A DNA stretch of 64,000 nucleotides from Roseiarcus sp963805295 (lineage in GTDB: Bacteria > Pseudomonadota > Alphaproteobacteria > Rhizobiales > Beijerinckiaceae): assembly GCA_963805295.1 (NCBI GenBank), contig CAWDTW010000041.1, forward strand, positions 248,001-312,000, given 5' to 3'. The notes under the pieces were generated by a model that had not been told where the DNA came from, searched no databases, and worked only from the letters and a program-made list of their open reading frames with translations. Positions 17,298 to 25,119 of the stretch are shown here, in pieces. Both the position numbers and the translations under genes were made by a program. The stretch's first letter is position 1; the number at the start of each line of letters is the position of its first letter.

Positions 17298-18844
17298 GTA
17301 ACTGCCCAGGTCGCTCGGTTTTGATCCGATTTTTGGTTGCGGGAGATTTTTCTCGACAGGGGACTCGGGTTCCGATTCAAGAGTCGGATAACTCGCAAAT
17401 CACTGATCGAGCCCTCTCGGGAAGAGCTTGTTGCACTGATTCAAACGCTTTCGGCGGAGAACGCGGCTTTGAAGGCGCGGATCGCCGAGTTGGAGCGTCG
17501 GCTCGGGTTGAACAGCTCGAACAGTTCCAAGCCGCCGTCGAGCGATGGTTTGAAGAAGCCGGCGCGGGTCAGCAGCCTGCGCGAGCGTTCGGGCAAGACG
17601 TCGGGCGCTCAACCCGGTCACGACGGCGAGATTCTCCGCCAAGTCGCCAAACCCGACCATGTGATTGAGCATCACCCACCGGTCTGCTCGGGATGCGGGG
17701 AGCCGCTGACGCCCGGCGCGTCCGGGGAATACGCCGCGCGTCAGGTGTTCGATCTGCCCGAACCGCGACCTCTCGTGGTCACCGAGCACCGGGCGTTTTC
17801 GTGCCGATGCGAGGCTTGCGGGGCGACGACGCGGGCGGCGTTTCCCGAGGACGTCAGAGCGCCGGCGCAATATGGCGTCAGGATCGCCGCCTTCGCGGTC
17901 TATCTCCTGCACTATCAACTGTTGCCCGAGGATCGGCTCGTCGAACTGATGGCCGATCTGTTCGGCGTGAAGCTCGCCGCCGGCACGATCGCCGCCATGA
18001 GCCGCAATTGCGCGGGCCGTCTGCGCAGCTTCGCCGAAGCGCTGCGCGACCTCGTCGCCAAAGCGCCGGTCAAACATATGGACGAAACCGGCTTCCGCAT
18101 CGGCGGCAAGACACAATGGCTGCATGTCGCCTGCACCACCTTGCTGACGTTCTATCGCACTTGCGCCAAGCGCGGCGAGATGTTGGCCAATGTCGTCGGC
18201 GTCGTCGTCCACGATCACTGGAAGCCCTACTATACGATGCAGGGCGTGTTGCATGCGCTTTGCAACGCCCACCACCTGCGCGAACTCAAGGCTCTGGTCG
18301 AAATCGAGAAAGAGGATTGGGCGCGCCAGATGCAGCGCTTGCTGCGTCGCGCCTGTCACGCCGCCCGCCTGGCGCGCGAACGCTGCCTTCCTCTCGAACC
18401 CCGATTGATCGCGCTCATCGAACGCCGATACGACGCCGTCGTCGCTCAAGGATTGGCCTTTCACGAGGCGCAAAACCCGGTCGCGCGAGCGCCGAAGAGG
18501 AGCGGCGGCGAGCGGCGCGGACGAAAACCCCGCCGAACCGGCCACAATCTCCTCTTACGCTTGCAAACCCGCAAGGAAGACACTTTGCGCTTCCTTCACG
18601 ACCCCGCCGTCTCCTTCACCAACAACGAGGCCGAGCGGGATGGCCGAATGATGAAGGTGAAGCAGAAAATCTCCGGCGGGTTCCGAACCCCCGACGGGGC
18701 CGCCGATTTCGCCACCCTTCGCTCCGTCATATCAACCGCCCGAAAACAAGGCTGGAACCTCATCGAGACCTTGATGGCCACCCCCACCGAGCTGGTCGCC
18801 CGCCTCCGATTCGCATAGCCTGCTCGACAAAGCTGGGCAGTTAC
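17298..18844. mobile_element. IS66-family insertion sequence (single-transposase type)
   Basis: The left end reads GTAACTGCCCAGGT and the right end AGCTGGGCAGTTAC, giving inverted repeats that start with GTAA as in the IS66 family. The only gene is a TnpC-type transposase without tnpA or tnpB, as in the ISBst12-like subgroup. The flanks (CAATGAAC and AATGATCG) do not form an exact 8-bp duplication. It lies in the upstream region of the IS256 transposase. Confidence 0.82.
17337..18818 (+). CDS. IS66-family transposase
   Basis: About 490 residues. The N-terminal leucine-zipper-like helix ENAALKARIAELERRLGLNS is followed by NSSKPPSSDGL, then a zinc-finger region (CSGCGEPL, CRCEACG). The catalytic core contains VKHMDETGFRIGGKTQWLHV, VHDHWKPYYTM, LCNAHHLRELKALVE and the C-terminal FTNNEAERDGRMMKVKQKIS. 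All blocks expected of an active TnpC are present. The first ~15 codons from the TTG at 17337 look non-conserved, so the true start may be slightly downstream. Confidence 0.87.
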   Translation: MREIFLDRGLGFRFKSRITRKSLIEPSREELVALIQTLSAENAALKARIAELERRLGLNSSNSSKPPSSDGLKKPARVSSLRERSGKTSGAQPGHDGEILRQVAKPDHVIEHHPPVCSGCGEPLTPGASGEYAARQVFDLPEPRPLVVTEHRAFSCRCEACGATTRAAFPEDVRAPAQYGVRIAAFAVYLLHYQLLPEDRLVELMADLFGVKLAAGTIAAMSRNCAGRLRSFAEALRDLVAKAPVKHMDETGFRIGGKTQWLHVACTTLLTFYRTCAKRGEMLANVVGVVVHDHWKPYYTMQGVLHALCNAHHLRELKALVEIEKEDWARQMQRLLRRACHAARLARERCLPLEPRLIALIERRYDAVVAQGLAFHEAQNPVARAPKRSGGERRGRKPRRTGHNLLLRLQTRKEDTLRFLHDPAVSFTNNEAERDGRMMKVKQKISGGFRTPDGAADFATLRSVISTARKQGWNLIETLMATPTELVARLRFA

Positions 18845-18921
18845 AATGATCGGGACATCCCCCGTCTTGCTTTGCGGTGACGTTATCATCAACAAGGACG
18901 AAGGCGGGGATAAGGTGGACG

Positions 18922-19999
18922 TCACGCCGCACTAGGAAGGCGTCCCCCTCCCAACCCCGCCACCCGCCTCGCCAACTCCGGATTGAGCCTCACCACCCCA
19001 TCCTCCCGGATCGTGAAGTCCGCCGGATGCAACGCCTCCGATTTCAGGAACCCGAGCACGGCCCGGTCCACATTCGGCCGCTCCGGCTCCATCATGTCGA
19101 ACACAAAGGCCGGCGCTCCATCCCGATCATAGTGCATGATGCCGAGCATCGGGTCATAGCCCTCTGAGACGAGCCTGATCTGCACCTGGCTTTGCAGGAC
19201 CGCGTAGGCGTAATTCAGGATGGCGTTGACGGGGTGAGCTGCGTTGCGGCTTCCGCTGGCGTAGACGCGAGAATACCGAGGTCCGACGGTTCGCCATTCG
19301 TCGGGAATGGGATGGCGTGCGGATGCGCGCCATAGCAGCGATGTCGCATGCCAAGCGCGAAAATAGGTTACTGCGCTCTGAGCCTCCACGAGGCGCAGCG
19401 CGTCCACCGTCTGCGGCGGGTCGTTTGCAAGGCGAACGAGGTCATCACGGGCTCGTCGCATCGCCTTGTCCCATACTTCGGAGCGACGGAGGGATGTCTC
19501 CAAGGTCTCAATACAGCCTTCGATCTTCTTCGCTATTAGCGCGTTGCAAAATTCCATGCGCTTGCGTCGGTTCGATCGCGTTTCGGCCTGCCATGCAACC
19601 CGATCTCGATTCGCGGCGAAGCTATCGCCGCTGACGATGCATACACGCGTTGCCGGTCCAATCGATCTTGACCAGGGGAACTTTCTGCTCGTTGAGCCAG
19701 GTCAGCACATCGAAAGTGATGCTGCCGCTGCCGTCCAGCATGATGATCCGCGGCGGCAGGTCGGCGTCGCCTTTGAAGTAGCGATAGGTTTCCTGCTTCT
19801 GCGGATAGTGAGTGAAGCCGTTGCGGATGAGGAGCGTGCCGGCTTCGACCCGAAGCGAGACGCCGTGTCCGGCGAGGATCAAAGGATCAAGTGAAGGCTG
19901 TCGCCTTACTCTCTTGTCCTTCGAACCCGTACCGCGTTGACCCCAATGCCGAGAGCGGTCCGCCCACTCACGATCGTCAACCGAGCTGAGGCCTTGCAA
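18922..19999 (-). CDS. cas1: Solo Cas1-like integrase (casposase candidate), one frameshift
   Basis: The N-terminal beta domain is in one frame: LILAGHGVSLRVEAGTLLIR, HYPQKQETYRYFKGDADLPP and SITFDVLTWLNEQKVPLVKI. The catalytic alpha domain is in another: RLVEAQSAVTYFRAWHATSL (active-site Glu), NAILNYAYAVLQSQVQIRL, GIMHYDRDG (His) and FVFDMMEPERP (Asp/Glu). One base appears lost near 19645 (GGCAACGCGTGTATG). With it restored the protein is about 358 residues, with all metal ligands intact. Given other indel-like errors in this window, the gene may be functional. No cas2, effector or CRISPR array is nearby. It is the third gene of a minus-strand operon, starting 12 bases after the previous stop. 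Cas1 without CRISPR, beside a family B polymerase and an HNH nuclease, is the casposon signature. Confidence 0.87.
18966..19036 (-). repeat. cas1 3'-end repeat, copy B (within the intact cas1)
   Basis: This 71-bp segment of the cas1 coding end is matched by an inverted copy at 29103-29173 (66 of 71 positions identical by eye) and a direct copy at 14368-14438 (about 62 of 71). It encodes ALHPADFTIREDGVVRLNPE and its surroundings. Copies B and C point outward from the Cas1-polymerase region, like terminal inverted repeats. Whether they are element ends or just remnants of related genes is unresolved. Confidence 0.75.
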
Positions 20000-20011
20000 T
20001 CGCTACCCCCG

Positions 20012-20665
20012 TCATTTCGCCTTTCTAAGCTCCGCCATCACGCCTTGCCGCAACGCTTCAAGGTTCTCGCGCCATCCCGGTATGTTTCGAACCGCTAACC
20101 AAATTAGGAGCGCAGTCGCTTGTTCTTTGGGCGACAAGTCCGAAAAGATTTGGCGAACAAGCTTAACGTCCGGCGTACTGCCAGGTGTGATTCTGGCCTC
20201 ATTCTCTCGCAGCGACAAGAACGAACTTATCAAAAACGCGAGTTCGTTTCGCGCCGACGCCAGCTGCGCTTCAGTGATCCCCTCAGGTGACAGCGAGAGG
20301 ACTATTTGCGGCAATTGGTCGGTCATCGCTGCGAGGTTCTCCGCGACCGCCTGGCCAGTCACTGCGAGAATTGGTGAAGAGGGAACGCGGGCCTTGTGTT
20401 TAGCGGGCTCCGTACCAACAAGCCTCGCCATCACATGAGCCGGATCGGCCAACTCGTTTGCTTCGCCTTCGGAAAGGTTGAAAGCGCCGCTCATGGCGGA
20501 AATTACGATGCCAAGAAACTCTTTGAAGCGCTGGCGGCCAAGGCGACGGCGCGCCAGGCCAAGCCTGGTCAGCGCGTTCGGGCTCTCGGAGATTTCCGCG
20601 ATGAGTTCTTCCGCAGCGTCGCTTTGCACCGGCGGTCCATCATCATCCTCGTCAGGAGTTCTCAA
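20012..20665 (-). CDS. Hypothetical protein of the cas1 operon, 217 residues
   Basis: A soluble, mostly helical protein. Notable segments are ALTRLGLARRRLGRQRFKEF near the N-terminus, FNLSEGEANELADPAHVMAR, and FSDLSPKEQATALLIWLAVR near the end. No signal peptide, membrane segment or recognised catalytic motif is present. It overlaps the upstream HTH gene by 14 bp and ends 12 bp before cas1, so the three are co-transcribed. By position it may be an accessory factor for the Cas1 integrase. I do not recognise the family. Confidence 0.7.
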   Translation of the reverse strand: MRTPDEDDDGPPVQSDAAEELIAEISESPNALTRLGLARRRLGRQRFKEFLGIVISAMSGAFNLSEGEANELADPAHVMARLVGTEPAKHKARVPSSPILAVTGQAVAENLAAMTDQLPQIVLSLSPEGITEAQLASARNELAFLISSFLSLRENEARITPGSTPDVKLVRQIFSDLSPKEQATALLIWLAVRNIPGWRENLEALRQGVMAELRKAK

Positions 20666-21014
20666 TGGCCTCGGACGAAAAGCGTCGGAACATCTCGTGT
20701 GCTTCTCTCAGCGGGGCTCGCCAATAGCGCTCCGCCACTTTGAAGCCACGCATCCAGAGTTCCCAGCCGACCCTATCCGTCTCCCCGAAATGATCCATCA
20801 GCGCTGCACACGCGATCGCCTGGCGTAACGTCCCGCGGGGGTACATGCTCTTGGTTCCCTCCGGCCCGCCCAGGAACTCTCGATCCGGCTTCGGAATCAG
20901 CCCCGCCCGGTGCCAGTCCGCGAGCTGTCGTCGAGAGAAAGTCACGTCCTGTTGACGCGCCCGCTCAACGATCCAGTCTGCCTCCTCGGCATAATCGACT
21001 GATTCATCGGGCAT
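20652..21014 (-). CDS. Small putative helix-turn-helix protein heading the cas1 operon
   Basis: A 120-residue protein starting MPDESVDYAEEADWIVERAR. The segment TFSRRQLADWHRAGLIPKPD resembles the MerR-type winged-helix start (turn-helix followed by GLIPxP). The rest (GTLRQAIACAALMDHFGETD, LWMRGFKVAERYWRAPLREA) is helical. It is the first gene of the operon leading to cas1, and its start lies 94 bp from the divergent operon. A DNA-binding role, either as regulator of the divergent promoters or as terminus-recognition factor, is inferred. Confidence 0.65.
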   Translation of the reverse strand: MPDESVDYAEEADWIVERARQQDVTFSRRQLADWHRAGLIPKPDREFLGGPEGTKSMYPRGTLRQAIACAALMDHFGETDRVGWELWMRGFKVAERYWRAPLREAHEMFRRFSSEAIENS

Positions 21015-21107
21015 TTTTGCATCCTACGCTGAAACCGCCGGGAAGGCGGGAAGCATGATGGCAGGTTCCGCGCGTCGCCCCAGAGCGCGCGAATCACGGA
21101 GCGCATC
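21015..21107. promoter_or_regulatory. Divergent intergenic region of the casposon-like module
   Basis: These 93 bp separate the minus-strand cas1 operon from the plus-strand HNH-polymerase operon and must hold both promoters. A perfect hairpin, CCGCC-gggaa-GGCGG, lies at about 21036-21050, close to the first gene of the cas1 operon. I see no confident -35/-10 pair. Confidence 0.5.
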
Positions 21108-21692
21108 ATGCCGAATCCCAAACGCGATTATCGAGCGGAATATCGCCGCCGCATCGCTCGCGGCGCGGCCACGGGCATTTCCCGCAGCCGAGCCCGCGGC
21201 CATCCAAAGCCGAGCGAGGCAGCGATTAGCTCAAAGCGTCCGCCGCGACCGATCGAAGACGATCGGCTGCAACTCGCCCTCAAAGTGCTGCGCCAGGAAA
21301 AGAGCCTGAGCGCCGCCGCGAAGGCCGCGAAGATCGCGCCTGAGCGCCTGCGCCACTTCGCGACCGAACGCGACATCATCGAGCGCCAGGGACGCCGCTG
21401 GATAGTCCGCCACCAGCTGCCGCGACGCATGCTGCTCTTTACCGACGGCAAGCCGCTTCAGGTTGTCGTCGGCGACTTCGACGCGGCATCGAAGATCGGC
21501 CGATACATGTCGGCTGTGAGCCAGTTCATCCGCAAAACCAACGATCCAACCGGGCTTCGCGAGTTCGAAGGCGTGAGCGTCACTGACGTCTCAGGGAAAG
21601 CTCACGTCTTCGAGACCCGCCCCAACGTCCTCTACCGGCTCGCGTCCGCTCACGACCAGAGCTTTGAGCACATCTACCGCATCGTCGTTTGA
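21108..21692 (+). CDS. Basic DNA-binding-like protein, first gene of the HNH-polymerase operon
   Basis: A 194-residue protein with a very basic N-terminal region (MPNPKRDYRAEYRRRIARGA, then SRSRARGHPKP). It is followed by a helix-turn-helix-like stretch, LQLALKVLRQEKSLSAAAKA to AKIAPERLRHFA, which resembles the DNA-binding part of small recombination or replication factors. The C-terminal half (RYMSAVSQFIRKTNDPTGLR to VLYRLASAHDQSFEHIYRIV) looks beta-rich. I know no named family. It is directly upstream of the HNH and polymerase genes, so a role in terminus binding or replication initiation is a reasonable guess. Confidence 0.65.
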   Translation: MPNPKRDYRAEYRRRIARGAATGISRSRARGHPKPSEAAISSKRPPRPIEDDRLQLALKVLRQEKSLSAAAKAAKIAPERLRHFATERDIIERQGRRWIVRHQLPRRMLLFTDGKPLQVVVGDFDAASKIGRYMSAVSQFIRKTNDPTGLREFEGVSVTDVSGKAHVFETRPNVLYRLASAHDQSFEHIYRIVV

Positions 21693-21706
21693 AGGGACCG
21701 CGGCCG

Positions 21707-22078
21707 ATGAATAAGCGCGAATTGAATCGGGAGCGCCGCCGGCAAAGAGCGCTGGAGCGATTGGGTACGAAAACGCCGCGTTGCGTTGTCTGCGGACATG
21801 ACGACCCGCACGCGCTGGAGCTTCATCATATCGCCGGCGCCGACTTCGGTGACGAAAAAGTCCCAGTCTGCCGCAACTGTCACAGGCGCCTGAGCGACTG
21901 GCAAAAGGATCACCCGCCGCGAAAGGATGACCCGCCCAGCGATGCTGAGCGCATTGAACATTCTCTGCATGGGCTTGCGGACCTGCTCGAGCTCTCAGCC
22001 GAACACCTTCGGGAGTCCGCGACGAAGGTGACCGACCTCCCGCGGAGCGCATCGAAGCACGGCGAGGGTGAGCCTTGA
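21707..22078 (+). CDS. HNH endonuclease-like protein
   Basis: A 123-residue protein. A basic start (MNKRELNRERRRQRALERLG) precedes a zinc-binding HNH core: CVVCG, then ALELHHIAGADFGDEKVPVC and RNCHRRLSDWQ. The two CxxC pairs and the HH pair are those of McrA-type HNH nucleases. The C-terminal half is helical and charged. I choose the ATG at 21707 over an upstream TTG because GAAGGGA lies at proper spacing. The stop overlaps the TTG start of the polymerase gene (TTGA), indicating tight coupling. HNH nucleases are common casposon components. Confidence 0.8.
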   Translation: MNKRELNRERRRQRALERLGTKTPRCVVCGHDDPHALELHHIAGADFGDEKVPVCRNCHRRLSDWQKDHPPRKDDPPSDAERIEHSLHGLADLLELSAEHLRESATKVTDLPRSASKHGEGEP

Positions 22079-25059
22079 GCGACGATCCTTCCTCCATCGT
22101 GACCGGGGACCCGCCGGAGCCCGACCGCCTCCCGATCGCAATTCGCGCATTCGCCCCGCCGCCGCCAAAAAAGGAAGGCGAGCCGACCCGCGCCAAGCGA
22201 TGGAGCAAGCCCGCGCCGCCATCCGAATGGACGCTCGTTCTTGACACCGAAACAACCATCGACGCGGCGCAACGACTCCGCATCGGCGCGTATCAGTTTC
22301 GGAAGGGCGATCAATTGGACGAAACCGGGCTCTTCTATGATCCGGCCATCGTCGGCGAGGGGGAGCTCGCCTTGCTTCGACGGCTGTGCCGCGAGAGCGG
22401 ATACAAGTTACGTACCGTAGCGGAATTCGTGGATGAAGTGCTGTTTGCACGGGCCTATGATCTTCGCGCCTCGATTGTCGGCTTCAATCTGCCGTTCGAT
22501 CTTTCGCGATTGTCGATCAAACACGGTTCGGCTCGCGGCAAGGTCATGCGCGGCGGGTTCACGTTCAAGCTCTCCCGGCTCGCGTGGCGGCCCGCAATTC
22601 AGGTGCGGCACCTCAACGCTCGCGCCTCATTAATCCAATTCACGCATCCGCCGAAGCGGCGGGATGGTCGTGGACAACGCAAGCGAAAGATTGCGCCCCG
22701 CAACCGGCGCGGTTCTTTTATCGATTTGAAGACGGTCGCCGCCGCGCTCCAAAGCCGATCATTTTCACTCGCGTCGCTCGCCGACTTCCTCAAGACGCCA
22801 ACGCGCAAGGCTGAGAGCGGCGGACATGGGAAGCTGCTGACGGCGAAATATGTCGGCTACCTGCTTCAGGACGTCCAGGTCACCTGGGAATGCTACCAGA
22901 GCTTGCGGGACCGATATGCGCTTCACGCCCTCGAAGAAACGCCGCTTGGCAAGGTTCTCAGCGAAGCGAGCATCGGCAAAGCCTACCTCAAACAGATGGG
23001 CGTGCGGCCATTCGGCGAGGTTCAGCCCGATTTTCCGCCACACCTGACCGGCCTCATCATGAGCGCCTATTTTGGCGGTCGGGCCGAGGTGCGCCGGCGG
23101 CGGGAAATTCGCCAGGTCCTCTACTGCGACTTCCTCTCCATGTACCCGACCGTCTGCACGCTCATGGGGCTATGGCGCTTCGTCATCGCCCAAGGCATGG
23201 AATGGTCGGACGCGACTGAGACAATTCGGGCACTCGTTAATTCAACGTCGTTGGACGATTTGCAGAGCCCGGAATTTTGGCCGCTGCTGACGACCATCGT
23301 TCGCGTCGCGCCTCAAGCCGACATTTTTCCGGTGCGCGCCAAATACGACGAAAAATCGCAGACCATTGGATTGAATTATCTGACCAGCGAGACCCCGCTT
23401 TGGTTCACGCTCGCCGACGTCATCGCGTCGATATTGCCGACCGGCAAAGCGCCGGAAATTGTCGAGGCCATCACCTTTTCACCAAAAGGACCGCAATCCA
23501 ATTTGCGGGCAATTTCGATCGCAGGAAATTCCAATTATCGCGTCGATCCTGCGCAAGACGATTTTTTCAAGCGTCTGATTGACCTTCGCACCTCGATCAA
23601 AACGAAATTGAAAAATTCGTCGGCATTGAATGCGGAGGCGCTCGATAGCGAGCAACAAGCGCTCAAGATATTGGCGAATTCCACGAGCTACGGAATTTTT
23701 GTCGAATTGAATGTCGCCGATCTGGACGCCCCGGAAAAGCTGACTTGCTACGGGCCGAGCGGCAAAGGCTTTTCCGTTGAGTCGTTGAAAATCGAAGAGC
23801 CGGGAAAATATTTTCACCCGTTGCTGGCGACGCTGACTACCGGGGCAGCGCGACTGATGCTCGCCATCGCCGAAAGGCTTTGCTTCGCGAAAAGCCTCGA
23901 CTGGGCCTTTTGCGATACCGATAGCCTGGCAATCGCCAAGCCCAACGGAATGAGCGAAGCCGAATTTTTCGAGCAGACGCAATCGATTTGCGATTGGTTT
24001 TCGCCGCTGAACCCTTACGAGAAAAAAGGCTCGATATTCAAAATCGAAGACGCGAATTATCCAATTGCGGCTTCCGAGGACGGGCCGAAATTCGAACCGC
24101 TCTATTGCTTCTGCATTTCGGCGAAGCGATACGCCCTATTCAATCTCGGAAAATCCGGGAAAATCATTATTCGCAAAGCGTCGGCGCACGGGCTTGGGCA
24201 ATACCTCGCGCCCTATGAAGCCGGCGACGCGCCGAAATCCATTCCCGCGCCGTTGGTCAATCTGGAAACTATCGGCGTCGAGCGGTGGCACTATGACCTC
24301 TGGTACAACATCATTCGCGCTGCGCTGGACGGTCATCCCGACCAAGTCGCTCTCACCTACCACGAAGGCCTGAACCGTCCTGCCGCGAGCCGCTATGGCG
24401 CGACGACGCCGGCGCTTTTGAATTGGTTCAAGCTGTTCAATCGCAACAGGGCATATGGTGACCAGGTCAAGCCGTTCAATTTCCTGAATTCGTTTCAGGC
24501 GCGATTGCAATTCCAATTGTCAGACGCGGACCAATTAGCGATCCCAAGGCGGGGCCGTCCGCGGAAGCAATCCAGCATCAAACCGGTCGCGCCTTTCGAC
24601 AAAGACATGCGCAAGGCAGCGCAATTCGCCTTCGATCGCGAAACGGGCAATTCGGTCAAGGCGGACGCGCTGATGACCTACGTCGAAGCTCTAGCCCAAT
24701 ACCATTTGCGGCCCGAGGCGAAATTCCTCAATGGCGATTTCTGCAATCGCGGTCGGACAGAGCGACGGCATGTGGTGGCAACACAAATCATCCATATCGG
24801 CAAGGAAGCGAACAAATGGGAAGAGCGCTATTTCCTTGGCGAGGTTGACGACTCGGAAATTGAATATGGCGTCGACGAAAGCGGGGGTTCATTAGACGCG
24901 GCAATCCTGGAATTGTGCGAGAAAATCGGAGAAAGGACCGCTGCGCATACCTTGGGGGTTTCGCGGACGGCGCTGCGCCGTGCGCTGAAAAGCGGGGTTG
25001 AAGGTTTGTCGCGGGCTACGCGAGAGCGACTGCTACGCCGGATGCATTTCCCTGTGTGA
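22075..25059 (+). CDS. polB: Stand-alone family B DNA polymerase, 994 residues
   Basis: Starts at TTG, overlapping the HNH stop. A proofreading exonuclease domain is present: LVLDTETTID (Exo I, ~residue 56), FNLPFDLSRL (Exo II, ~139), YLLQDVQVTWECY (Exo III, ~262). The polymerase motifs are YCDFLSMYPTVC (motif A, Asp ~352), LKILANSTSYGIF (motif B, ~535) and FCDTDSLAI (motif C, ~613). All metal-binding acidic residues are present. About 380 residues follow motif C, ending in a basic helix-turn-helix-like tail (HTLGVSRTALRRALKSG). The host replicative polymerase is family C, so this enzyme belongs to a mobile element. The ~180-residue spacing between motifs A and B leaves room for insertions like those of protein-primed or primer-independent enzymes, but I cannot assign a subgroup without alignment. 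Confidence 0.9.
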   Translation: MSDDPSSIVTGDPPEPDRLPIAIRAFAPPPPKKEGEPTRAKRWSKPAPPSEWTLVLDTETTIDAAQRLRIGAYQFRKGDQLDETGLFYDPAIVGEGELALLRRLCRESGYKLRTVAEFVDEVLFARAYDLRASIVGFNLPFDLSRLSIKHGSARGKVMRGGFTFKLSRLAWRPAIQVRHLNARASLIQFTHPPKRRDGRGQRKRKIAPRNRRGSFIDLKTVAAALQSRSFSLASLADFLKTPTRKAESGGHGKLLTAKYVGYLLQDVQVTWECYQSLRDRYALHALEETPLGKVLSEASIGKAYLKQMGVRPFGEVQPDFPPHLTGLIMSAYFGGRAEVRRRREIRQVLYCDFLSMYPTVCTLMGLWRFVIAQGMEWSDATETIRALVNSTSLDDLQSPEFWPLLTTIVRVAPQADIFPVRAKYDEKSQTIGLNYLTSETPLWFTLADVIASILPTGKAPEIVEAITFSPKGPQSNLRAISIAGNSNYRVDPAQDDFFKRLIDLRTSIKTKLKNSSALNAEALDSEQQALKILANSTSYGIFVELNVADLDAPEKLTCYGPSGKGFSVESLKIEEPGKYFHPLLATLTTGAARLMLAIAERLCFAKSLDWAFCDTDSLAIAKPNGMSEAEFFEQTQSICDWFSPLNPYEKKGSIFKIEDANYPIAASEDGPKFEPLYCFCISAKRYALFNLGKSGKIIIRKASAHGLGQYLAPYEAGDAPKSIPAPLVNLETIGVERWHYDLWYNIIRAALDGHPDQVALTYHEGLNRPAASRYGATTPALLNWFKLFNRNRAYGDQVKPFNFLNSFQARLQFQLSDADQLAIPRRGRPRKQSSIKPVAPFDKDMRKAAQFAFDRETGNSVKADALMTYVEALAQYHLRPEAKFLNGDFCNRGRTERRHVVATQIIHIGKEANKWEERYFLGEVDDSEIEYGVDESGGSLDAAILELCEKIGERTAAHTLGVSRTALRRALKSGVEGLSRATRERLLRRMHFPV

Positions 25060-25119
25060 AGGCGCGCGACTTCCCTGCGCTTTCAACGCGCAACCCTCGA
25101 TCTTCAAGGAATTTGTCGA

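Larger units (their letters stand above)
14817..18862. mobile_element. IS256-type insertion sequence carrying nested IS630 and IS66 copies
   Basis: The element begins GGGGATGTCCCG and ends CGGGACATCCCC. It is flanked on both sides by CGTCTTGC (14809-14816 and 18863-18870), an 8-bp target duplication as expected for IS256 or IS66 families. Its own gene is the IS256 transposase on the minus strand. IS630 is inserted at the fourth codon of that gene, and IS66 lies in its upstream region. Removing the inner copies leaves an element of roughly 1.45 kb, normal for IS256. Confidence 0.85.
14615..18935 (+). pseudogene. Small secreted two-cysteine protein gene, split by an IS256-type element
   Basis: Two exon-like pieces, 14615-14816 and 18871-18935, join precisely when the intervening element and one copy of its 8-bp duplication are removed. 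The restored frame is 88 residues. It has a signal peptide (MLRAAPFICAIAMLMVATPT, cleavage near MASC), a middle segment DGDMIILSSGKAFDVVAGDD, and an end LCGDVIINKDEGGDKVDVTP. It contains two cysteines in the mature part. The stop codon lies inside the 3' end of the convergent cas1 gene, with about 14 bp overlap. Function unknown. As it stands, the first half ends after ten irrelevant codons in the insertion. Confidence 0.8.

Noticed and set aside
17290..18852. Target-site duplication of the IS66 copy
   Set aside because: Flanks CAATGAAC and AATGATCG are similar but not identical or properly phased, so I do not claim a duplication.
19640..19650. Programmed frameshift in cas1
   Set aside because: There is no slippery run or stimulatory structure at GGCAACGCGTGTATG, and similar indels occur in housekeeping genes, so an error or mutation is simpler.
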